25,131 nucleotides of DNA. Source: an uncultured Eggerthella sp. GTDB lineage: Bacteria > Actinomycetota > Coriobacteriia > Coriobacteriales > Eggerthellaceae. Location: the NCBI GenBank assembly GCA_905203045.1, contig CAJKUH010000024.1:1-25131 (forward strand), written 5' to 3'. Within the stretch, counting starts at the first letter, position 1, and every line of letters starts with the position of its first letter. Below are positions 8,814 to 14,810 of this stretch, in pieces. The position numbers and the translations under genes were made by a program. The notes beneath the pieces are model-generated. The model was given only the letters and a program-made list of their open reading frames with translations, made no database searches and was not told the DNA's origin.

Positions 8814-11485
8814 GAGATCCTCTTTTCGCAGTAACGGACAGGACAGTAGGTGCACGACGCCGCGCAAAGCGGATTGGGGGCAATATCGCCCTCAAGAAGG
8901 TTGGCAACGCGCTTGGCAACCTCGGCTTCCACCAAATCGAGGTACGACTCGAAGTTCATGTTCACCGCCGAGGCATTGCGGGCAAAGCCGGAAACGTCGA
9001 GCATGGCGGAATCGAACGAACCTGCAAGCGAACCGGAAGGCTCGCTTGCGCGGTAGCTCAGGTACAACGCGCCCACCGGCCGTGCATCGCCCAACTGGCC
9101 CCGCAGCGCCTGCGCATAGATGAGCGCCTGGATTTTCGAGGGCATGGCGTATTCTTCCGTCTCATCGGGGTCGTAGCCCGCATCATGCCCGGCAACGCCG
9201 CCTTTGTAGTCGAGCACCACGTAATGCCCTTGCTGCGCATCCACATCCACGCGGTCCACGCGGCCCAACAAGCGCACGCCGGCATAGTTGATGCCCTGAT
9301 CAGGCTCAAGGGAAAGCTCGCACTGCTGCGGCACGAAGCGGGAAAGCAGGCGTGCCTGAACCGAAAGGTTGTCGGTCAGTGTGCGCTTCAAGCGATTCGC
9401 CTGGGCGCGCTCGGTCGGGGTAAGCGGCAAGTAGCGCACCCCTTCCCCTTGCGGCTGTGCAGCAAGGGTGGCGTCGAACACCTCGGAAAACACGCCCTTC
9501 GCTTGATCGAGGTTTTCCGGCGTCACGCGCGCCGCGCCAAGCGTTTCCCCCAAGGAGCGGTAGAACGACTCCCACACCGCATGCACGAAAACGCCCTGTT
9601 CAAGCGGACCCACCAGTTCATCGGGCGCATCAGGGCGCAAACGCCGGGTTGTGTACCACCGATACGGGCAGTTCACATACTCTTCTATCGCCGAAGGGGA
9701 AAGCACCACGGTATCCGCGTCGTCGGGTGCGCGGAACAGCGAAAGCTGAGGGATGGAAGCGCCAGAAAGCGCACCGGTTGCGAACCCCGGCAGCACAATG
9801 GAGGCAGGCTCTTCGCCGTTAGCCTGGTAATTTGCCGCATAGGTATCGCGCTCACCGCCCTCGTCGCGCATGGCAACCGCAGAGCCAAGGCGCAGCGGCA
9901 CGCCGAACTCGTCTGTTTCCTCGCCTTCCCCACGAAGGCATTCGTAGAACTCGTCGAGCACAAAGGAGGGGTATATGTCCTCGTCGCCGCCCGCATTCAG
10001 CACGCGTTCGCAGGCAAAGTACCTGGTAGCGCATGATTTCACCCGTTCGAAGGCAAGGCGCTCGTCCTGCAGTGCGTGGCGGCGAACGTCGATGCCCAGC
10101 TTTTCCTCGAGCGTCACCAAGGCGTTGTGAGTCTCGCTTGCCGAAACGTAGCGCGCATCCAGATCGCAACGAACCACCACGTCGAATGTCTTTTCGGCCG
10201 CAACGTTGCCCGCCAGGGAAGCCTCCATCACAACAACCTTGCATGCCCCCTTGCCGCACGTGCGGGACGCATCGACTGAAAGCGTGTCCAAAGCGAACAG
10301 GAACGCATCAGGACCCACACCCCAGCGACGTGCCGCTTCGTAGACATTGCGCAGGGCGATGATGGCAACCTGCTGTTCGAACACCGATGCCGCGTCAAGG
10401 CCTTTCAGCTCTTCCGTGAGGTCGATGAACCGATCGAGCAAAAGCGACGCATCAGAATCGGCAACCAGTTCCTCGAACAGATCGTAGGTCTCGGTAACAA
10501 GATGAGCCATAGCGGAAAGTTCCTCAAAGCCCAACAGGCGGTCCCCCCGCACCGAAGCATCGATCTTGGCGGCCGCCTGGGCGGATATCCCCGAAAAAGG
10601 AGAGGAAACGAAATCCATCAGCGCGCGCGGATCGTGACGCTCGTCCAAAATGAACTCGCGAATGGCCAGATACGCACGCCCGAACAGGGTCTCCGAAAAC
10701 GCGCGGCGCGCTTTAAGAACGCATTCGCAACCCAACGGCTCAAGTGCTTCGGAAAGCGAGGCGTATACCGCCTGGGGCCGCGAGGTAACCACCAGCACCT
10801 TTCCCGCCCTTCCGCTGTGTGCAAGCGCGCTGCACGCCTGACTTACGTAACTGGATATCAAAGCATTTTCCGAAGAAGGCCCCGAAGCGAAAAGGAACTG
10901 CGGCATAACCCCTTCCGGCAAGCCCGTTATGCATGCAGGCTCGGCATCGGCAAACGAGCAGGCAATGCCCGCCTTTTCGATGAACTGGGCAAACACCGGC
11001 ACAGGTTCAGTGCCCCGTGAAAAGGTGAACGAGATATCCCAGCGATAGTTCAAAAGCTCGGCTAGGGCATCGCCCTCTTCGATGAAGCCGCGCTGTTCGA
11101 GCAAAGCGCGATAGGGCCCTGCCAGCGAAAGCAGGTTCTTTTCCTGTTCCGACAAAGATGCCGGCGGCACGGAAATCGCCGCTTCAAGCGAATCGAGGCC
11201 AAGCGCCTCGGCGAAAAAGCGGCACACCAGGGAAATTCCGCCATCGGTAAGCTCAAGCCCCTCTTCTGCGGATGATTCTTCGAGCAAGGCCCGCACGGCA
11301 AACGACCTGTCAAGGGGGGAAACAAGCGCGCGCCCGTTGCCATAAAGCTCCCAGGCATCGGCAAGCCATGCCGAATAGGTGGTTGCCGCTACCCCAAAAC
11401 ATGCTTCAGGGCTTTTGGAGGCGCACCGCTTGCGGTACGAGAGCGCCTCTTCATGGGTGTTGAATAGGACAATGGTGTTTGCCAC
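8810..11485 (-). CDS. addB: AddB-like PD-(D/E)XK nuclease subunit with Fe-S cysteines
   Basis: This is the partner subunit of AddA. The C-terminal part carries a RecB-family nuclease: LSPSAIEEYVNCPYRW (first cluster Cys), GVFVHAVWESFY, GRVDRVDVD, VVLDYKGG and IQALIYAQAL, ending with NPLCAASCTYCPVRYC. The Cys...CxxxCxxCxxxxC pattern matches the 4Fe-4S staple of AddB-type nucleases. The N-terminal helicase-like half is divergent and I see no Walker A motif in it. The open frame reaches TTG 11545, but that TTG is the first half of a promoter -35 (TTGACA), so translation should begin downstream. GTG 11485 has AAGGGA about 9 nt upstream and gives a start (VANTIVLF) that begins with a beta strand, 891 aa. 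Sequence divergence of the N-terminal half makes the subunit name less certain than for addA. Confidence 0.88.
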   Translation of the reverse strand: MANTIVLFNTHEEALSYRKRCASKSPEACFGVAATTYSAWLADAWELYGNGRALVSPLDRSFAVRALLEESSAEEGLELTDGGISLVCRFFAEALGLDSLEAAISVPPASLSEQEKNLLSLAGPYRALLEQRGFIEEGDALAELLNYRWDISFTFSRGTEPVPVFAQFIEKAGIACSFADAEPACITGLPEGVMPQFLFASGPSSENALISSYVSQACSALAHSGRAGKVLVVTSRPQAVYASLSEALEPLGCECVLKARRAFSETLFGRAYLAIREFILDERHDPRALMDFVSSPFSGISAQAAAKIDASVRGDRLLGFEELSAMAHLVTETYDLFEELVADSDASLLLDRFIDLTEELKGLDAASVFEQQVAIIALRNVYEAARRWGVGPDAFLFALDTLSVDASRTCGKGACKVVVMEASLAGNVAAEKTFDVVVRCDLDARYVSASETHNALVTLEEKLGIDVRRHALQDERLAFERVKSCATRYFACERVLNAGGDEDIYPSFVLDEFYECLRGEGEETDEFGVPLRLGSAVAMRDEGGERDTYAANYQANGEEPASIVLPGFATGALSGASIPQLSLFRAPDDADTVVLSPSAIEEYVNCPYRWYTTRRLRPDAPDELVGPLEQGVFVHAVWESFYRSLGETLGAARVTPENLDQAKGVFSEVFDATLAAQPQGEGVRYLPLTPTERAQANRLKRTLTDNLSVQARLLSRFVPQQCELSLEPDQGINYAGVRLLGRVDRVDVDAQQGHYVVLDYKGGVAGHDAGYDPDETEEYAMPSKIQALIYAQALRGQLGDARPVGALYLSYRASEPSGSLAGSFDSAMLDVSGFARNASAVNMNFESYLDLVEAEVAKRVANLLEGDIAPNPLCAASCTYCPVRYCEKRIS

Positions 11486-11516
11486 GATACGTGTTCCCTT
11501 CAAATCGTTGGGGAGT

Positions 11517-11545
11517 TTTAAACACCTCAACGCAATACGTGTCAA
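11517..11545 (-). promoter_or_regulatory. Sigma-70-type promoter of addB
   Basis: On the minus strand TTGACA (11545-11540) is followed by a 17-bp spacer and TTTAAA (11522-11517). The -35 is perfect, the spacing is ideal, and transcription would start about 25 nt before the GTG at 11485. The plus-strand ncRNA promoter lies back to back with it. Confidence 0.7.
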
Positions 11546-11570
11546 GACTTTTTCTTTTAAACGATACCCC

Positions 11571-11576
11571 TATACT
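11571..11576 (+). promoter_or_regulatory. -10 element (TATACT) of the 11583 ncRNA
   Basis: TATACT differs from TATAAT at one position and lies 7-8 nt before the first base of the closing stem of the RNA (G 11584). The -35 region is T-rich (around 11548-11554) but has no clear TTGACA, so an activator or an unusual -35 is possible. Confidence 0.55.
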
Positions 11577-11582
11577 GAGGTT

Positions 11583-11741
11583 AGCCGATCCCGTGTCTGC
11601 GATGGACCGATGACATTTAATTGGGAGCCTCAGATTGCGTGCGGAATGGAGATTCGTATCCGTCGATGCGAAAGCCAGGAACCAAGCTGCGGGCACCCAC
11701 CTGGACAGGTGGGTTCATCCAATTAGCGGGGTCGGTCTTTT
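11583..11741 (+). ncRNA. Structured ncRNA of about 160 nt, 6S RNA candidate
   Basis: A -10 element stands just upstream and a run of six T (11738-11743) ends the unit. The ends pair: GCCGATCCCG (11584-11593) with CGGGGTCGGT (11727-11736), ten pairs of which two are G-U. A second stem, TAATTGG (11618-11624) with CCAATTA (11719-11725), lies inside, and a local hairpin CCCACCT-GGAC-AGGTGGG (11696-11713) lies on the 3' side. No protein frame of quality covers it and no gene lies downstream on this strand, so it is a stand-alone RNA, not a leader. End-to-end pairing, the length, and a 3'-side hairpin in an otherwise open centre resemble 6S RNA, the RNA-polymerase-binding regulator. The family assignment is tentative because I cannot run a covariance model. 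TCGGTC at the 3' end can also pair with GACCGA at 11605, giving an alternative fold. Confidence 0.6.
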
Positions 11742-11744
11742 TTG

Positions 11745-11772
11745 TTTCGATTTGCCTTTCGGCAAATCGAAA
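11745..11772. terminator. 12-bp perfect hairpin after the ncRNA
   Basis: TTTCGATTTGCC (11745-11756) pairs with GGCAAATCGAAA (11761-11772) across the loop TTTC. It follows the T-run of the ncRNA and directly precedes repeat copy 1. It may be a second termination or processing hairpin. It has no T-run of its own on the plus strand. Confidence 0.5.
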
Positions 11773-11775
11773 GTT

Positions 11776-11975
11776 CGTGTGAGACGGCCTGACGCTGCGC
11801 GGTCAGCTGACGGCACATCTGCCTTTCAATTGGTCGGCATGGCCAGAAGGCCAATGCCTCCCGCTTTCAAGTCAGCTGCACTCGTCAGCTGACCGCTCGC
11901 TGTTTTACTACGCCAACCCGTGAGTTTGTTAACGCCCCATTTGGGGCGTTTTGTTTTGAAATCGCTTCGCTTTTC
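11776..11975 (+). repeat. Structured intergenic repeat, copy 1
   Basis: About 200 bp closely matching 22520-22782. Shared blocks include TGACGCTGCGCGGTCAGCTG, CTTTCAATTGGTCGGCATGG, CTCGTCAGCTGACCGCTCGC and TTTACTACGCCAACC. Perfect 14-bp inverted repeats GCGGTCAGCTGACG (11799-11812) and CGTCAGCTGACCGC (11883-11896) would close a large hairpin. An inner hairpin is GGCATGGCC-AGAA-GGCC(A)ATGCC. The repeat ends with the AACGCCCC/GGGGCGTT hairpin and a GAAATCGCTTCGCT block. It sits between two convergent transcription units. Short frames in it (reading DAARSADGTS...) recur in copy 2 only because the DNA is repeated; I do not call them genes. Confidence 0.85.
11931..11956 (+). terminator. Terminator-like hairpin at the end of repeat copy 1
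   Basis: AACGCCCC-ATTT-GGGGCGTT (11931-11950) is a perfect 8-bp stem followed by TTGTTTT on the plus strand. A second hairpin just beyond it (TTGTTTTGAAA ... TTTCAAAACAA, 11952-11982) could end the minus-strand operon that stops at 12010. Confidence 0.65.
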
Positions 11976-12009
11976 AAAACAATGGAAGCCTGCTTATGCC
12001 GCACACAAA

Positions 12010-12258
12010 TCAGTGCACGGCACCGTATACGTAGCCCCAACCGTGGGACGAAAGCGATGAGTTTATCTGGCCGCACAGCTTTTCGCGGGTGTAGAGCCCC
12101 GGGGGCAGAAGGTTGATAACCTCTTGGAGTTCTTTGTTTAAGCCGTACGCTTCGGCTTCCAGCACCACTTCCAAGCGCATATAGTCTTCACGGCCGGCAA
12201 AAAGCCTGTCCACGAATTCCTGCAAAACGCCGTAGTCGGCGCTCTTTTCTCGTGCCAT
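12010..12258 (-). CDS. Small hypothetical protein (82 aa)
   Basis: I do not recognise this gene. It encodes MAREKSADYGVLQEFVDRLF... with an acidic helical middle (LEVVLEAEAYGLNKELQEVINLL) and a C-terminus NSSLSSHGWGYVYGAVH. No signal peptide, membrane segment or metal site is seen. The start is well supported: GAAGAGGAGAAC directly precedes ATG 12258. It lies 36 bp downstream of the methyltransferase-like gene on the same strand, so the two are probably one operon, which suggests a linked job but proves nothing about its function. The size, composition and strong ribosome site make a real gene likely. Confidence 0.75.
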   Translation of the reverse strand: MAREKSADYGVLQEFVDRLFAGREDYMRLEVVLEAEAYGLNKELQEVINLLPPGLYTREKLCGQINSSLSSHGWGYVYGAVH

Positions 12259-12294
12259 GTTCTCCTCTTCCCGAAATAAGCCCTGCCCTGCTGG

Positions 12295-13185
12295 TTAGTT
12301 GGCAGGAACCACCACGTCGCTTCCCCCGATGGTGGCGAGCAATGCCCCCGTGTAGGCCGGCGTGGCGGCACCGGATGCGCGCAGGAACTGAACGCCCTGG
12401 GCACGCAGACGCAATGCCAAATCGACCAGCGTATCAGGCGCGGGATAGGGGTTTTCGTCGGTGGGCTCGAACTGACGCCTATCTTTGCGGCGCACTGCGA
12501 TGTCCACGAGCAATGGCTTTTCCGTGGCAGCGGCCATTTCCTTCGCCAGGCCCACGATGGTATGCGCCGGGGCATCGGAAACCACGCCAATCACATCGGC
12601 ACCGTATTCGTCGCACAGGGCAACGCCCTGCGCCAACGAGCGTCCATCGCCGAACACGCCTTCGGCGCTTGGCACCAAACTGATGAACAGAGGCCCGTCG
12701 TACACAGCGCGAGCACCCATAAGCGCGCACTGCGCATCCGCCAAACTCTTGAAGCCCGTGAAATACAGCGCATCAAACGGATATTCCTTCAAGGCCAGCA
12801 CCGCATCGTGGTACTGCGCTTTCGACTGCTTCAGGGAAACCGCCGAAGTAGGATCGAGCGGCAACCCGGTAGGTCCAATAGCGGCGATAAGATGCTGCGG
12901 CGAATACTGCGCTCCGGTTTCGTAGGCGATACGCGCCATTTCTTCCGAACGACCCTCGAAACGCGCGTAGGCAAGGCGCGCTTCGGTGATGTTTTCCGTC
13001 GGAGTCACAAAGCACGGTACGTCAATGGACTTTTCCAGCTTGAAGGCTTCTTCGATAAGCTCAGGTTCGCACAGCGCCACGTACTCGCGGTCGGAGGGCT
13101 CAAAACCCTGCGCGGCCAGCTGATAATCCAAGGGAGTGGAAAGAACGAGCATGTCCTTGTTGAAGCGCATTTGAATATCAGGCAT
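12295..13185 (-). CDS. Homocysteine S-methyltransferase-like TIM-barrel protein lacking zinc cysteines
   Basis: The 296-residue product resembles the homocysteine S-methyltransferase barrel (PF02574-like). LVLSTPLDYQLAAQGF parallels the family's LLDGGMGTxLxxRG start, and the barrel strands DALYFTGFKSLADA, PLFISLVPSAEG, GADVIGVVSDAPA, KPLLVDIAVRR and GVQFLRASGAATP follow in order. In active members zinc is held by Cys in GxNC and in GGCCG. Here those positions read GVVSDAPA and ASGAATPAY, so all three cysteines are missing. It may be a non-catalytic or repurposed paralogue. The frame stays open up to 13383, but ATG 13185 (MPDIQMRFNKDM) has AAAGGGA about 5 nt upstream and is preferred. The 82-residue gene follows in the same operon. 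Confidence 0.72.
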   Translation of the reverse strand: MPDIQMRFNKDMLVLSTPLDYQLAAQGFEPSDREYVALCEPELIEEAFKLEKSIDVPCFVTPTENITEARLAYARFEGRSEEMARIAYETGAQYSPQHLIAAIGPTGLPLDPTSAVSLKQSKAQYHDAVLALKEYPFDALYFTGFKSLADAQCALMGARAVYDGPLFISLVPSAEGVFGDGRSLAQGVALCDEYGADVIGVVSDAPAHTIVGLAKEMAAATEKPLLVDIAVRRKDRRQFEPTDENPYPAPDTLVDLALRLRAQGVQFLRASGAATPAYTGALLATIGGSDVVVPAN

Positions 13186-13222
13186 GGCATCCCTTTCGCA
13201 GCAGATAACGTTTGTCCGAACC

Positions 13223-13251
13223 ATTATATAGGCTTGCGCGTCCTGCGGTGA
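13223..13251 (-). promoter_or_regulatory. Putative promoter of the methyltransferase-like operon
   Basis: A perfect TATAAT is read on the minus strand at 13228-13223, with a weak -35 TCACCG (13251-13246) at 17 bp. Transcription would begin about 30 nt before ATG 13185. Confidence 0.5.
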
Positions 13252-13477
13252 CCAACCGAATACCCACCTGTGCCACGCCAGACGAAAACCCGCTTGTACT
13301 ACCCATAATTCGAAATCTGTAGAGCAAATGCCTTTGCCAGACAACCTTTGAGCAAAATAACACCCCGAATTCCCCGAAATCAACCCATAAAAGTGAAGAA
13401 AATGAGGAGGAAACGCCAGTGAACCCGTTCACCGTACCGTTTTAACACGTTCACGGCGAAAAATCATTCATGAAGGG
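13252..13477. other. Intergenic stretch without a recognised gene
   Basis: No convincing gene is seen. One detail stands out: AGGAGG (13406-13411) precedes GTG 13419 by 7 nt and opens an 8-codon frame ending at TAA 13443-13445 (MNPFTVPF). It overlaps the palindrome GTGAAC-CC-GTTCAC. It could be a tiny peptide or chance. Confidence 0.4.
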
Positions 13478-13506
13478 TTGGCAATAGGGACTAGAAATCC
13501 TATTAT
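13478..13506 (+). promoter_or_regulatory. Sigma-70-type promoter of the UCCCC-loop RNA
   Basis: TTGGCA (13478-13483), a spacer of exactly 17 bp, and TATTAT (13501-13506): 5 of 6 matches in each box. The predicted start is about 13512-13514, directly before the first hairpin of the RNA. Confidence 0.7.
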
Positions 13507-13511
13507 TTCAG

Positions 13512-13651
13512 TTAGCAAATGTGGTCCCCTCCCAATTTGCAACTGCTTTTCCCCAAAAAGCAGTCGGTGCTAGATCCCCAAATTTAAAGCACCGAAACTC
13601 CCTCCTTGTGGGCCTGCCGAGATCCCCTCTCGCAGGCCCCTCCTCTTTTTA
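13512..13651 (+). ncRNA. Putative sRNA with four hairpins displaying UCCCC loops
   Basis: Four consecutive stem-loops follow the promoter. H1 pairs GCAAAT(G)TGG with CCAATTTGC (13515-13540), loop TCCCCTC. H2 pairs ACTGCTTTT with AAAAGCAGT (13542-13564), loop CCCCA preceded by T. H3 pairs CGGTGCT with AGCACCG (13565-13594), with TCCCC in a large loop. H4 pairs GGGCCTG(C)CGAGA with TCTCGCAGGCCC (13610-13639), loop TCCCC, followed by a CTCCTCTTTTT tail. The stems differ in sequence while the loops agree, which is what selection on a displayed motif would leave. C-rich loops that pair with Shine-Dalgarno G-runs are known from staphylococcal UCCC-motif sRNAs and from actinobacterial 6C RNA. Membership in either family is not claimed. 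No gene lies downstream on this strand, so a leader role is unlikely. Confidence 0.65.
13610..13651 (+). terminator. Terminator of the UCCCC-loop RNA (hairpin 4)
   Basis: A 12-bp stem with one bulged C and loop TCCCC is followed by CTCCTCTTTTTA. The T-run is interrupted by C but ends in five T. Confidence 0.6.
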
Positions 13652-13730
13652 TGGGATCTTTTTCGAAACGCCCAACGCAGACAAGCCTTTAATAGGCGCT
13701 CATTGCGCATCCTCAAACAGATACCGCAAC

Positions 13731-13758
13731 AAAAAAGCCGCCTTTTCAGGCGGCTTTT
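13731..13758 (-). terminator. Rho-independent terminator of galU
   Basis: On the minus strand AAAAGCCGCC ... GGCGGCTTTTTT forms an 8-10 bp stem with a short loop and a six-T tail, 22 bp after the galU stop. It is nearly symmetrical and may also work on the plus strand. Confidence 0.85.
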
Positions 13759-13780
13759 CCAATCTTATTGTTTTGCGCTA

Positions 13781-14590
13781 TTAGCCGTGCAGCTTCTTAT
13801 ACAGGCGGTTGTTGGTATCAAGCCAGCTTTCAATGGTGCCCGTGTCGTACCCATCTTCGGGATCGATAACCAAAGCGTACATTTCCTCTTCCTTAAGCAG
13901 CGCATCAAGAGCGTCGGTGAGCTGGATCTCGTTGCCAGCGCCCGGCTTCGCATCAGCCAGAAGCTCCATAACACGGGGCGTAAGCAGATAGCGGCCAAAT
14001 ACTGCCAGGTTGGAAGGAGCTTCCTCCACGGCAGGCTTTTCCACCAGGGAGTTCACCTTCCACACGCCCTCGGATACCTCAACGCCGTCGATAACGCCGA
14101 AACGGTCGACCTGGTCTTTGGCAACGGGAAGAACGGCAATCACGCTTGCGCCGTTATGAGCGTCGGACACTTCCTTCATCTTGATGAGCATCTGGTTGTC
14201 GGGAACGATAACATCACCCAGCAGAACGAAGAACGGCTCGTTGCCCGTAGCCTCCGCGGCGCAGTGCACGGCATGGCCCAAGCCCAGCGGCTCGTCCTGG
14301 TACACGTAGCTGACGTTCAGATTGCCAGCATGGGCAACCTTGTCGGCGTACTTGTCCTTACCGCGGCTGCGAAGCTCTGCCTCAAGAGCAGGGTTCGGCG
14401 TGAAGTGCTCTTCAATGGACTTCTTGTCGCGGCTGTTGATGATAACAACCTCGTCGGCGGCAGCAAGGCCTTCTTCGACAACGTATTGGATAACCGGACG
14501 GTCTACCACAAGAAGCATTTCCTTGGGTTGAGCCTTCGTAGCGGGCAGAAAACGGCTGCCCAAGCCAGCAGCAGGAATGAGTGCCTTCAT
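13781..14590 (-). CDS. galU: UTP--glucose-1-phosphate uridylyltransferase
   Basis: GalU makes UDP-glucose from UTP and glucose-1-phosphate for envelope polysaccharide and glycolipid synthesis. The 269-residue sequence begins MKALIPAAGLGSRFLPATKA, the nucleotide-binding G-X-G-T-R-like signature of this family, followed by PKEMLLVVDRPVIQYVVEE, DEPLGLGHAVHCA, FFVLLGDVIV, a VEKP motif and GNEIQLTDALDAL. Length and order are normal. The frame stays open to 14656, but ATG 14590 is chosen because CAGGAGG lies 5-6 nt upstream and the family motif begins there. It appears monocistronic: a strong terminator follows and the preceding transporter gene is terminated at 14632-14673. A TAGAAT at 14627-14622 is a possible -10 with a poor -35. 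Confidence 0.96.
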   Translation of the reverse strand: MKALIPAAGLGSRFLPATKAQPKEMLLVVDRPVIQYVVEEGLAAADEVVIINSRDKKSIEEHFTPNPALEAELRSRGKDKYADKVAHAGNLNVSYVYQDEPLGLGHAVHCAAEATGNEPFFVLLGDVIVPDNQMLIKMKEVSDAHNGASVIAVLPVAKDQVDRFGVIDGVEVSEGVWKVNSLVEKPAVEEAPSNLAVFGRYLLTPRVMELLADAKPGAGNEIQLTDALDALLKEEEMYALVIDPEDGYDTGTIESWLDTNNRLYKKLHG

Positions 14591-14631
14591 GAATCCTCCT
14601 GATCGATGTTCAAACGTATTGATTCTAGCAA

Positions 14632-14673
14632 ATGAAAAGAAGAAACGGCTGAACACTTAATCGCTCAGCCGTT
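14632..14673 (-). terminator. Terminator of the AEC transporter gene
   Basis: On the minus strand AACGGCTGA (14673-14665) pairs with TCAGCCGTT (14652-14644), followed by TCTTCTTTTC. It stands about 140 bp after the transporter stop and just before galU. Confidence 0.65.
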
Positions 14674-14810
14674 ATCGACAAAATCAGATTCGGGAATCCG
14701 GGCATGCGCAAGCAAGTCAATAACCCCAACTATGCACCCAAATTCACAGCTTGCGAGCGTAGCGTCATCACGTCTCATGAGTCTTGCGTTGTTCGGAAGA
14801 ACGGCGCAAC

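Noticed and set aside
11583..11990. CRISPR array or tracrRNA-like region
   Set aside because: There are no regularly spaced direct repeats and no cas genes; the structure is hairpins.
13186..13383. N-terminal extension of the methyltransferase-like protein
   Set aside because: The promoter-like TATAAT and the ribosome site lie inside it, and family similarity starts at ATG 13185.
14591..14656. N-terminal extension of GalU
   Set aside because: AGGAGG directly before ATG 14590 and the family signature beginning there fix the start.
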